A DNA stretch of 27,063 bases from the NCBI GenBank assembly GCA_900752475.1, contig CAADVJ010000016.1, forward strand, positions 1 to 27,063, in the 5' to 3' direction. Shown in pieces: positions 1 to 7,549 of this stretch. This DNA comes from an uncultured Collinsella sp. Its GTDB lineage: Bacteria > Actinomycetota > Coriobacteriia > Coriobacteriales > Coriobacteriaceae. The position numbers and the translations under genes were made by a program. The notes below the pieces were generated by a model. The model worked only from the letters and a program-made list of their open reading frames with translations, searched no databases and was not told the DNA's origin. Every line of letters begins with the position of its first letter. Position 1 is the stretch's first letter.

Positions 1-519
1 CTTCCCGCCGGCGGCCACGACAACGTGACCGTAGTAGTCGTTGACCTGGTTGACGATGGCGTTATGCGCGAGGCGCAGCGCGTGCGTCGCCGCAACATTA
101 CTATCGCCGCCATTCTGGCCCTCGTCTTTGTGCTGGCAGCTGGCATCTGGGCCTACACGGGTGTCACCGGCTCGTACTACCTGGGTACCTACCAGGGCAA
201 TGTCGCCGTCTGGCGCGGCCTGCCCGGCAAGCCGCTCGGACTCAAGCTCCACTGGCTCGAAAGCGAAACCAGCATCAAGCTGTCCGACCTGCCCGAAGAC
301 ACGCAAAACCGCCTCAAGGCGGGCATTCCGCAAACAAGTGTCGACGATGCGCAGGACACGATATCCAAGTACCGCCACCAGATCGACGAGGAGCAGACCC
401 GCCAGGTGATCGACGCGCAAACGATTCGCGACAACACCAATCAGGGATCGACCTCCGAATCAGATTCCGAGAAAACCGCCGAACAGTCCGCCGAGGCCGA
501 AGCCTCCGATAAGAATTAG
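1..519 (+). CDS. PP2C-family Ser/Thr protein phosphatase, C-terminal part (5' truncated by window edge)
   Basis: The reading frame is open from the first base. It begins with the PP2C motif GGHDNVTVVVVD, the last conserved block of the catalytic domain, whose Asp binds a metal ion. A basic stretch (RVRRR) then leads into one membrane span (about residues 33-53 of the visible part) and an extracytoplasmic tail of about 120 residues rich in Glu, Gln and Ser. This layout matches the membrane-anchored phosphatases (PstP/PrpC/Stp type) that reverse PknB-type kinases. The stop is followed after 16 bases by the RodA-PBP gene, and the kinase lies further down, so all three are probably one operon. 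The phosphatase catalytic core lies outside the window. The tail has no domain I recognise. Confidence 0.88.
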   Translation, partial: LPAGGHDNVTVVVVDLVDDGVMREAQRVRRRNITIAAILALVFVLAAGIWAYTGVTGSYYLGTYQGNVAVWRGLPGKPLGLKLHWLESETSIKLSDLPEDTQNRLKAGIPQTSVDDAQDTISKYRHQIDEEQTRQVIDAQTIRDNTNQGSTSESDSEKTAEQSAEAEASDKN

Positions 520-535
520 AAAGGGAGTGCCGCTT

Positions 536-3406
536 ATGAGTCGCCGCAACACCGAGCTGCTCTTGCTCATCGCCTCGGCGTTCCCCGTCATCCTGCTGTA
601 TGCGATGTACGTCCTCACCGCGGGCGCTGCCATCTCCTTTGAGACGCTCGCCGTACCGATCGGCCTCTTTGCCGCCTTTGCCGCGGCCCACATTGCCGTG
701 CGCATCTTGGCGCCCGGTGCCGACCCCGCCATCCTGCCCATCGTATTTATACTTTCGGGCATCGGCATCACGTTCGTGACGCGTCTCGCCCCCGCTCTCG
801 CCATCTCACAGCTCATCATCCTGTTTGTCTCGGTGGCGCTCATGGTGGGAACGCTTGCACTAGTCAAAAACCTCGACGTGGTCATGCGCTACAAGTACAC
901 CTTTGGCATCATCGGCATCATTCTGCTGATGCTGCCTATCTTTATCGGCACCACGATCTCGGGCTCCAAGCTGTGGATTCGCATCGCGGGCTTTACCATC
1001 CAGCCCGGCGAGTTCGCCAAGGTCTTTATCGTCCTGTTCCTGGCCGGCTACCTGGCCGAGAACCGCGAGCTGCTCTCCATCTCCAACCGCAAGATTCTGG
1101 GCTTTAAGATCCCTCGCCTGCGACTGCTGCTGCCGCTGTTTGCCGTGTGGGGTGTGTGCCTGCTCGTCGTCGTCTTCGAACGCGACCTGGGTTCGGCCGT
1201 GCTGTTCTACACCATCTTCTTGCTGATGCTCTACGTTGCCACGGGGCGCTTTTCGTATGTCGTTATCGGCCTTGCGCTCTTAGCCGTTGGAGCCGTGGGC
1301 GCCTACAAGTTCCTGTCTCACGTTCAGGTGCGTTTCCAGGTTTGGCTCGATCCGTTTAAGGACGCCCAGGGCCAGGGCTACCAGATCGTCCAGTCGCTCT
1401 TCTCGCTTGCCGATGGCGGTCTGGTCGGTGTTGGCATCGGCAACGGCATGGCCAACAACATCCCTGTCGTCGAGTCCGACTTTATCTTCTCGGCTATCGG
1501 CGAGGAGATGGGCCTTTTGGGCGGCGGCGCCGTGCTCATCCTGTTTATGCTCTTTGCCGTGCGTGGCCTCACCACGGCTGCCCGCGCTAAATCCGACCTC
1601 GCCGCCTTTAGTGCCACAGGCCTTACGGCCGCCATCAGCTTCCAGGCCTTCTTGATCGTTGGCGGCGTAACCCGCCTGATCCCGCTGACCGGCGTCACCC
1701 TGCCCTTTATGAGCCAGGGCGGCTCCTCTCTGCTGGCGAGCTTTATCATCGTCGCGCTCCTGCTGCGCGCCGGTGACGAGGCGACCGGACGCGAGGCCGA
1801 GCTTACCGGCACCGGCACCATGGCCGCCATCACCGATGATCAGGTCGCATCTGCCGCCGCCCCGACGGGCACGCGCTTTGCCACCTCGTCTTCCTACGGC
1901 AGTGGCAGCCATTCCGTCGGCTCGCGCATGCGCCGTCGCCTGCTCGACACACCTGAATCCGGTGTGCTCGGCCGCGTGGCGCTCGCCAACCGTCTAACCC
2001 GCGCGGTGCTCGCCTTTACGGCGCTGTTCGCCATCCTTATCGGCAACCTCACCTATGTCCAGGTCATCAAGGCCAAGGACTATCAGGACATGCCGACCAA
2101 CAACCACACCATCGCCCGCTCCAAGTACATCCAGCGCGGCTCCATCATCACGTCCGACGGCGTGACGCTGGCCGAGTCGCTGCAGCAGGAGGACGGCACC
2201 TACGTACGCTCCTACCCCAACGGTAACCTGGCAGCACACGTGGTTGGCTACGTGAGCCAGCAGTATGGCACCACCGCCATCGAGAGCGTCATGAACGACA
2301 CGCTCACCGGTTCTAAGGACTACTCCAGCTGGAACAACGCCATCGCGTCGCTCGCGGGCCAGACCCAGCCGGGCAACACCGCCAAGCTCACCATCGACTC
2401 GCGCATCCAGACGGCTGCCGAGCAGGCGCTCAAGGGCTTTAAGGGCGCTGTAGTGGTCATCGACCCGCGTACCGGCGCGGTTCTCGCATGTGCCAGCTCG
2501 CCCACTTACGACAACACCAACATCGATGCCCTGCTGCAGACGGGCGGCGGCGAGGACGGCTCCATGTACAATCGTGCCATGGACGCGCTGTACACGCCGG
2601 GCTCAACGTTTAAGGTCGTTACGCTTTCCGCGGCACTCGAGACCGGTACCGCCAGCCTTACCAGCACCTACCAGGCGCCCGGCTCCATGGACATCGGCAA
2701 CGCACCGGTCACCAACTCTGCCAACGAGAGCTACGGCACCATCAGCCTGCAGCAGGCCTTTGCCGTGTCCTCCAACGTCGTCTTTGGCCAGGTGGCAAAC
2801 GAAGTTGGCGCAAACACGCTCGTGCAGTTTGCCAACGCCTTTGGCTACGGCCAAAAGCTCGGCCAGGACCTGACCTCCGCGGCCTCCATCATGGCCGACC
2901 CGTCGCTCATGACCGAGTGGGAGACCGCCTGGGCCGGCGCCGGCCAGCCTGTCGGCATGGACCACACGCCCGGCCCGCAGACCACCGTCATGCAAAACGC
3001 CGTAATTGCCGCCGCCATCGCTAACAGCGGCGTGGTCATGGACCCGTACTTTGTAGCCCAGGTACTCGCCCCGGACGGAACCGTGGTCAAGACCACGCAG
3101 TCCCGCTCGCTGGGTCAGGCCGTCAGCTCCGCCACGGCCGACCAGGTCAAGCAGGCCATGCTTGCCGTCGTCCAGTCCGGCACCGGCACCGATGCCCAAA
3201 TCCCCGGCGTCAAGGTCGCCGGCAAGACTGGCTCGGCCGAGACCGGCGGCACCAACGTCAACTCGATGTTCGTTGGCTTTGCACCTTACGATTCACCCAC
3301 AGTCGCTATCTCGGTGGCCTTAGAGGATTACGACAAGCATGACGTCAAGGCCGCCAAGATCGCCGGCATCGTCCTGACCGCGGCGCTTGCCGCACAGGGA
3401 GCGTGA
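536..3406 (+). CDS. Fused RodA/FtsW glycosyltransferase and class B penicillin-binding protein (transpeptidase)
   Basis: One frame of about 956 residues joins two enzymes that are normally separate. Residues 1 to about 420 form a polytopic SEDS protein (RodA/FtsW/SpoVE) that polymerises lipid II into glycan, with family blocks such as IQPGEFAKV, FERDLGSA and FIFSAIGEE. After a Ser/Gly-rich linker and another membrane span comes a class B PBP. Its catalytic motifs are S-T-F-K (about residue 690), S-S-N (about 745) and K-T-G (about 897). In mycobacteria rodA and pbpA are adjacent genes between pstP and pknA/pknB, so this is that order with the two fused. ATG at 536 is preferred over GTG at 527 because the AAAGGGAG ribosome site ends next to the GTG but is well spaced for the ATG. 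It acts at the membrane in wall elongation or division. Confidence 0.93.
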   Translation: MSRRNTELLLLIASAFPVILLYAMYVLTAGAAISFETLAVPIGLFAAFAAAHIAVRILAPGADPAILPIVFILSGIGITFVTRLAPALAISQLIILFVSVALMVGTLALVKNLDVVMRYKYTFGIIGIILLMLPIFIGTTISGSKLWIRIAGFTIQPGEFAKVFIVLFLAGYLAENRELLSISNRKILGFKIPRLRLLLPLFAVWGVCLLVVVFERDLGSAVLFYTIFLLMLYVATGRFSYVVIGLALLAVGAVGAYKFLSHVQVRFQVWLDPFKDAQGQGYQIVQSLFSLADGGLVGVGIGNGMANNIPVVESDFIFSAIGEEMGLLGGGAVLILFMLFAVRGLTTAARAKSDLAAFSATGLTAAISFQAFLIVGGVTRLIPLTGVTLPFMSQGGSSLLASFIIVALLLRAGDEATGREAELTGTGTMAAITDDQVASAAAPTGTRFATSSSYGSGSHSVGSRMRRRLLDTPESGVLGRVALANRLTRAVLAFTALFAILIGNLTYVQVIKAKDYQDMPTNNHTIARSKYIQRGSIITSDGVTLAESLQQEDGTYVRSYPNGNLAAHVVGYVSQQYGTTAIESVMNDTLTGSKDYSSWNNAIASLAGQTQPGNTAKLTIDSRIQTAAEQALKGFKGAVVVIDPRTGAVLACASSPTYDNTNIDALLQTGGGEDGSMYNRAMDALYTPGSTFKVVTLSAALETGTASLTSTYQAPGSMDIGNAPVTNSANESYGTISLQQAFAVSSNVVFGQVANEVGANTLVQFANAFGYGQKLGQDLTSAASIMADPSLMTEWETAWAGAGQPVGMDHTPGPQTTVMQNAVIAAAIANSGVVMDPYFVAQVLAPDGTVVKTTQSRSLGQAVSSATADQVKQAMLAVVQSGTGTDAQIPGVKVAGKTGSAETGGTNVNSMFVGFAPYDSPTVAISVALEDYDKHDVKAAKIAGIVLTAALAAQGA

Positions 3407-3538
3407 TGCCCATGATTGAATCGGACACCCGAGGCGCGCCGCGGCCGAAGAGTTAGCGGCAACGCGCCACACGGCCCCAGCGGCCACATCGTAGGTACTA
3501 CACACATCGTTGAGCGAATAGTTATGTTAGGAGCAGGA

Positions 3539-5485
3539 ATGGAACAGAGGGTCCTCGGGGGAAGATACCTCCTCAAGGATAAGGTGGGAACAGGCGGCAT
3601 GGCGACCGTCTACCGTGCACAGGACCAGGTCCTCGACCGCACGGTAGCCGTCAAGATCATGCTGCCACAGTATGCTGGCGACGCAACCTTCGCCGCACGC
3701 TTTAAGCAGGAGGCACAGGCAGCAGCCGGCCTCTCCTCCCCCTATATCGTGGGCGTCTACGATTGGGGCAAGGACGGCGACACCTATTACATCGTCATGG
3801 AGTACCTGCGCGGCACCGACCTTAAGAGCGGCATCAAGAGCCACGGCGCCCTCGACCCCAAGAAGGTCGCCCAGATCGGCTCGCAGATCAGCTCTGCGCT
3901 TTCGGTCGCCCACAAGCACGAGATCATCCACCGCGACATTAAGCCGCAGAACATCATGGTGCTGCCCGACGGCAACATCAAGGTGATGGACTTTGGCATC
4001 GCGCGTGCCAAGAACAGCCACCTCACGCAAGATAACAACGTGCTGGGAACCGCCCACTACGTCAGCCCCGAGCAGACCCGCGGTCAGGACCTCGGCCCCA
4101 CCTCGGATATCTACTCGCTGGGCGTCGTGATGTACGAGTGCGCCACCGGCCGCGTTCCCTTTGACGGTGACGACGCCATCTCGGTCGCACTCAAGCAAGT
4201 CAACGAGTTGCCTATTCCGCCGAGCCAGATCAACTCCGGTGTCGACGCCGACCTTGAGCGCATCATCCTCAAGTGCATGGAGAAGGACCCGGCAAACCGC
4301 TTCCAGACCGCCGACGAGCTTCGTCAGGTGCTCAACAGCTACCTGTCGGGCCGTGCCGTCAACGTCTCGGAGCCCACGCGCATCATCGGTGCCCCCAGTG
4401 AGCTGGGTGCCACCAAGACTCGCGAGCTTTCCGATCAGACGCGCGCCATGGTGCGTCCCGTCTCGGGCGTGAGCGGCCAAAATACCGCCCGTAGCTCGGT
4501 TTCGGGCTCCACCGGCTCCTACGAGGTCGAAAAGCCCAAATCCAACAAGAACAAGATCATCGCCGCCGTGGTGGCAGCCGTTGCCGTCATCGGCATCGTG
4601 GTGGCCTTTGCCACAGGACTCTTTGGCGGCGAGCAGGTCACCGTGCCCGATGTGCTGGGCAAGGACCAGCAGACTGCCGTCGAGCTGATCAAGGAAGCTG
4701 GCCTCGAGGTCGGCACCATCGACCAAAGCTACAACGACGATGTCGACGAGGGCAAGGTCGCCGAGCAGACGCCCAACGGCAACACCAAGAAGACCAAGGG
4801 CACCAAGGTGAACCTGGTAATCTCCAAGGGCCCCAAGCCCTCCGAAAAGGTTGAGGTTCCCAAACTTGTCGGCCTGACCAAGGACCAAGCAGAAGCCGCA
4901 CTGGCAAGCGTTGGCCTGAAGGGCAACGCCTCCGAGGAGGCCAACGAGGCTGATGAGGGCCAGGTCTTTGAGCAGGGCACCGAAGCCGGTAAGGAAGTCG
5001 CGAAGGGCACGACCATCTCGTACAAGGTCTCGAGCGGCCCGGATACCACGTCCGTCCCCGACCTGACCGACATGACCGAGGCCCAGGCGCGCAACGCCCT
5101 CGATATGGCAGGCTTTGGCGTCGACGTGAGCTACCAGGAGAACGACTCGGTTACCGAGGGCACCGTGATCAGCTGGAACCCCAGCGGCAAGCAGAAGCCC
5201 GGCGCCACGATTACCGTCGTCATTGCCAAGAAGTCCGGCAAGGCCACCGTCCCGGGCAACCTGTACGGCAAGAGCATTTCCGCCGCCGTTACCGCGCTCA
5301 ACAACGCCGGTTTCTATAACATTGGCTTCTGTGACCAGAACGGCAATCCCGTGAGCGGTAACGAGGATGCCACCGTTACGGGCGTCTCCCCCACCGGCAA
5401 GCAGTCCACCGACAGCACGATCACGCTGACGGTCGCACTTTCTGGCTCCACCTCGGGTGACGATTCCGGCACGACGACTAACTAG
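3539..5485 (+). CDS. pknB: PknB-type Ser/Thr protein kinase with four PASTA repeats
   Basis: 648 residues. The kinase domain spans about residues 10-275 and shows the glycine loop GTGGMATVY, VAVK lysine, catalytic HRDIKPQN, DFG and GTAHYVSPEQ activation segment. A juxtamembrane region follows, then one span (about 345-370) and four extracellular PASTA repeats opening with VTVPDV, VEVPKL, TSVPDL and ATVPGN. PASTA domains bind muropeptides or lipid II, so the protein probably senses wall precursors and phosphorylates division and wall enzymes, including its operon partner. The start at 3539 begins directly at the kinase domain and has AGGAG five bases upstream. An in-frame TTG at 3416 would add 41 unconserved residues. 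About 130 bases separate it from the RodA-PBP gene; a 16-codon ORF (3406-3456) overlaps the preceding stop as TGATG. A terminator follows. Confidence 0.95.
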   Translation: MEQRVLGGRYLLKDKVGTGGMATVYRAQDQVLDRTVAVKIMLPQYAGDATFAARFKQEAQAAAGLSSPYIVGVYDWGKDGDTYYIVMEYLRGTDLKSGIKSHGALDPKKVAQIGSQISSALSVAHKHEIIHRDIKPQNIMVLPDGNIKVMDFGIARAKNSHLTQDNNVLGTAHYVSPEQTRGQDLGPTSDIYSLGVVMYECATGRVPFDGDDAISVALKQVNELPIPPSQINSGVDADLERIILKCMEKDPANRFQTADELRQVLNSYLSGRAVNVSEPTRIIGAPSELGATKTRELSDQTRAMVRPVSGVSGQNTARSSVSGSTGSYEVEKPKSNKNKIIAAVVAAVAVIGIVVAFATGLFGGEQVTVPDVLGKDQQTAVELIKEAGLEVGTIDQSYNDDVDEGKVAEQTPNGNTKKTKGTKVNLVISKGPKPSEKVEVPKLVGLTKDQAEAALASVGLKGNASEEANEADEGQVFEQGTEAGKEVAKGTTISYKVSSGPDTTSVPDLTDMTEAQARNALDMAGFGVDVSYQENDSVTEGTVISWNPSGKQKPGATITVVIAKKSGKATVPGNLYGKSISAAVTALNNAGFYNIGFCDQNGNPVSGNEDATVTGVSPTGKQSTDSTITLTVALSGSTSGDDSGTTTN

Positions 5486-5535
5486 TCGACAACCCATCAC
5501 CTGCAGCGGCTATGGCCGCAAACATATTCGCTCAG

Positions 5536-5574
5536 AAGCGCCCGCTTGCTCCCCGGCAAGCGGGCGCTTTGTTT
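5536..5574 (+). terminator. Rho-independent terminator of the pknB operon
   Basis: AGCGCCCGCTTG (5537-5548) pairs perfectly with CAAGCGGGCGCT (5557-5568) around an 8-base loop, followed by TTGTTT. It lies about 50 bases after the pknB stop. Confidence 0.9.
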
Positions 5575-5606
5575 ATCGACAGGCCAGGGATCCATAGCAA
5601 CACAAA

Positions 5607-5628
5607 GAGGCCCGCAAAAACAAGCCTC
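5607..5628 (-). terminator. Possible weak terminator after the small gene at 5663-5845
   Basis: Read on the minus strand, GAGGC and GCCTC form a 5-bp stem with a 12-base loop, followed by TTTGTGTT. It lies about 35 bases downstream of the small gene's stop. The stem is short, so this is tentative. Confidence 0.35.
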
Positions 5629-5662
5629 CCAGGTGACAACAGAATATGTAATGCAGTAATTA

Positions 5663-5845
5663 CTAGCCGCAGAACTTCACCATGGTCTCGACCACGAGCT
5701 TCTCGGAGTTGAGCTGCTGTATCATGATGCCCTGCTGGAACAGCGGGATGTTGGCGCGCGTGCGCTCCGGATCGGAGTGCTCGACGAACTCCTTCTTATC
5801 CAAGGTGCAGACCGAGCGCGACAAAACGACTTCGAAGCGACCCAT
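5663..5845 (-). CDS. Small protein of unknown function (60 residues)
   Basis: I do not recognise this protein. The minus-strand frame begins MGRFEVVLSRSV and ends VVETMVKFCG. Nearly all codons end in G or C, as in the real genes around it, while the overlapping plus-strand frame has no such bias, so it is probably coding. An upstream in-frame ATG at 5860 would add five residues; neither start has a clear ribosome site. There is no signal peptide or membrane span; the composition is that of a small soluble cytoplasmic protein, with a Cys near each end. It is divergent from lacI, and the palindrome at 5874-5889 lies between the two starts, so LacI could affect both. It could also be the remnant of a longer gene. 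Confidence 0.55.
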   Translation of the reverse strand: MGRFEVVLSRSVCTLDKKEFVEHSDPERTRANIPLFQQGIMIQQLNSEKLVVETMVKFCG

Positions 5846-5873
5846 TACGGCATCGCGCATGCGCTACAATCTC

Positions 5874-5889
5874 GGTTAATCTGTTAACC
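5874..5889. promoter_or_regulatory. Palindromic operator candidate in the lacI upstream region
   Basis: GGTTAATCTGTTAACC is a perfect inverted repeat (GGTTAA, 4-base spacer, TTAACC) 23 bases before the lacI start. A possible -10 box, TACAAT, is at 5865-5870. The half-site GGTTAA also occurs in the rpe operators, which suggests autoregulation by this LacI protein. Confidence 0.55.
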
Positions 5890-5912
5890 ACCCGAAAGCA
5901 GCAGGAGGCCCC

Positions 5913-6923
5913 ATGCCCACACCAGGCAAGCGCCCATCCATGCGCCAGATTGCCGTCGCGGCCGGCGTATCCGTCGCCACGGTCTCCCACGTCATCAACG
6001 GCAGCGGCCGTTTTTCCGAAGACACCCGCAAACGCGTGGAAGCCGCCCTAAAGGAATACGGCTACGTCACGAACATGGCGGCGAAGAGCCTCCGTATGGC
6101 CCAGTCCCGGACCATCGGCATGATCGTGCCGGACATCTCCAACGACTTCTTTTCCAAGATCGCCCTGCATGTGGAGCGCGAGCTGGCAACCGAGGACTAC
6201 TCGGTCTTTGTTTGCAACAGCGCCAATGACCCCGCCCGCGAGCGTGACTACTTCCGCACGCTGGCAAGCAAGCAGGCCGACGGTATCATCTGTATCTCCG
6301 GCCTGCGCAGGCTCGACGGCGAGTTCGTCCCCCACGGAATCCCCGTGGTCTGCATCGACCGTGCGCCCGAAAACGACCTCGGTTTCCCACACGTGGGCTC
6401 CGACAACATCGGCGGTGGCTACATGGCGACCGAGCACCTCATCGAGCGCGGCTGCAAGGACATCCTGAGCATCTCGAGTTTTACCGCCAACTACCCCGGC
6501 AACGAGCGCCAGATGGGCTACGAGCGGGCGCTCGCCGCGCACGGAATGCCGCTACGCCGCGACTACCAGCTGTTTGTCTCGGGTAAGCAGCCGAGCATCA
6601 TCGAGTCGGAAGAGCTCGTGACCGACTTCCTCTCCACGGGCTACCCCGTCGACGGCGTCTTCGCCCATAGCGACCACGCAGCCGTGGGCGCGCTGCGTGC
6701 GCTCGTTGCCGCCGGCAAGCGCGTACCCGAAGACGTCCGTCTCATCGGCTTCGACGATTCCGTTTACGCGCAGCTTCCGACGCCGCAAATCAGCACCATC
6801 CGCCGCTTCCCCGAGCGCCTCGCGCACGAGGGATGTCAGGCCCTGCTCGCCCTGCTGCGCGGCGAAGAGCCCGAGATGGAGACGCTTGTCCCCGTTAAGC
6901 TCGTGCAACGCGCGAGCAGCTAG
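5913..6923 (+). CDS. LacI-family transcriptional regulator
   Basis: 336 residues, the usual family length. The N-terminal helix-turn-helix (residues 8-32) reads MRQIAVAAGVSVATVSHVIN, and the hinge helix region runs to about residue 60 (NMAAKSLRM, where LacI proteins make minor-groove contacts). The rest is a periplasmic-binding-protein-like sugar-sensing domain starting RTIGMIVPDISNDFFSKIA. AGGAGG at 5903-5908 sets the start. It probably represses sugar-use genes until a phosphorylated sugar binds. Its most likely targets are the rpe-rpiB unit and the PTS/TIM-barrel genes on the other side of the IS element, because TTAA-N-CG-N-TTAA sites typical of this family lie in front of them. The gene converges with rpiB; their shared terminator is split by the IS. 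Confidence 0.93.
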   Translation: MPTPGKRPSMRQIAVAAGVSVATVSHVINGSGRFSEDTRKRVEAALKEYGYVTNMAAKSLRMAQSRTIGMIVPDISNDFFSKIALHVERELATEDYSVFVCNSANDPARERDYFRTLASKQADGIICISGLRRLDGEFVPHGIPVVCIDRAPENDLGFPHVGSDNIGGGYMATEHLIERGCKDILSISSFTANYPGNERQMGYERALAAHGMPLRRDYQLFVSGKQPSIIESEELVTDFLSTGYPVDGVFAHSDHAAVGALRALVAAGKRVPEDVRLIGFDDSVYAQLPTPQISTIRRFPERLAHEGCQALLALLRGEEPEMETLVPVKLVQRASS

Positions 6924-6986
6924 ACAGCGGGCAGCGAATAGCCGCGTTTTTCTCTCGCATGTGCTCTATCCCACGCGCGACATGCA

Positions 6987-6999
6987 AAAAGCCCGCCAC
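6987..6999. terminator. Left half of an intrinsic terminator interrupted by the IS element
   Basis: AAAAGCCCGCCAC pairs with GTGACGGGCTTTT at 8459-8471 with one mismatch. With the IS and one target duplicate removed, the two arms form a hairpin with a 7-base loop (CACACGG) flanked by A and T runs, a two-way terminator for lacI (+) and rpiB (-). Confidence 0.75.
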
Positions 7000-7002
7000 C
7001 AC

Positions 7003-7026
7003 TGAACTGCCTCCCATTTCTTGGAC
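7003..7026 (+). repeat. IS left terminal inverted repeat (IRL)
   Basis: Begins TGAACTGCCTCCC and ends CTTGGAC. It matches the reverse complement of 8428-8451 at 20 of 24 bases. Its inner part also forms one arm of the hairpin at 7010-7041. Confidence 0.93.
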
Positions 7027-7041
7027 ATGAGAAATGGGAGG
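7010..7041 (+). promoter_or_regulatory. Hairpin at the IS left end that covers the orfA ribosome-binding site
   Basis: CCTCCCATTTCT (7010-7021) pairs perfectly with AGAAATGGGAGG (7030-7041) around an 8-base loop. The right arm contains GGGAGG, the only good ribosome site for orfA at 7050. Transcripts entering from outside would fold this stem and hide the site; it may also act as a weak terminator because CTTTCTTT follows. Transcripts starting inside the IR would lack the left arm. Confidence 0.75.
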
Positions 7042-7049
7042 CTTTCTTT

Positions 7050-7541
7050 ATGCGCGTTGATTTGAGGGTGAAGCATGATGTCGAGGCCAGGAAGGCGGCC
7101 ATAGGGCTCTTCGAGCTCGGACACGGGTATAAATCTGCCGCGATCGCCCTTTCGCTTCCCGCGGAAGCCGTGAGAAGATGGCAGGAGATATACCGCGCGT
7201 TCGGGAGCGAGGTGCTGCTGCGCATGGACGGAAAGCAGGGCAGGTACACATACGAGCAGAAGGTCGCCGCCGCCTCCGCCGTCGTCGACGGCGGCATGAC
7301 GAAGACCGAGGCGATGGCGGCGTTCGGCATAATGTCGATGTCGCCGCTCAAGAAGTGGTGCGCGCTATACCGCGAGGGCGGCGCGGAGGCCCTGCGCCCG
7401 AGGCCCAAGGGCCGGCCGAGCGGTTCCAGGGCGAGGCCGCGGACCCGCGAGGAGGAGCTCGAGGAGCGGTGCCGTAGGCTCGAGGCCGAGGTGGCCTACC
7501 TAAAAAAATTACGCGCCCTGGTCGAGAGGGACGGGCTCTGA
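7050..7541 (+). CDS. IS3-family transposase OrfA (DNA-binding part)
   Basis: 163 residues. The N-terminal half holds two helix-turn-helix units (about residues 5-55 and 60-115, including KSAAIALSLPAEAVRRWQ and MTKTEAMAAFGIMSMSPLKKW), as in IS150-type OrfA. A basic linker and a leucine-rich helix (EELEERCRRLEAEVAYLKKL) follow, probably for oligomerisation. OrfA recognises the IS ends. The start has GGGAGG eight bases upstream. The run of seven A at 7502-7508, near the end of the gene, is the slippage site for making the OrfAB transposase. The stop lies within the stem downstream of that site. Confidence 0.92.
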   Translation: MRVDLRVKHDVEARKAAIGLFELGHGYKSAAIALSLPAEAVRRWQEIYRAFGSEVLLRMDGKQGRYTYEQKVAAASAVVDGGMTKTEAMAAFGIMSMSPLKKWCALYREGGAEALRPRPKGRPSGSRARPRTREEELEERCRRLEAEVAYLKKLRALVERDGL

Positions 7542-7549
7542 CCAGGGCG
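7502..7549 (+). promoter_or_regulatory. Programmed -1 ribosomal frameshift signal of the IS
   Basis: The heptamer A AAA AAA (7502-7508) is in the correct phase relative to orfA (CTA AAA AAA). After a 5-base spacer, CGCCCTGGTC (7514-7523) pairs perfectly with GACCAGGGCG (7540-7549). The orfB frame, -1 to orfA, is open through this point, so slippage gives OrfAB. Slippery heptamer plus stem is the standard IS3 arrangement. Confidence 0.88.

Noticed and set aside
3416..3538. Upstream TTG start for pknB
   Set aside because: The extra 41 residues are not kinase-like and lie before the AGGAG site that serves the ATG at 3539.
3527..5500. 657-codon open frame on the minus strand
   Set aside because: Antisense to pknB, whose kinase and PASTA motifs are clear; the product is a Gly/Val/Asp-rich non-protein-like sequence.
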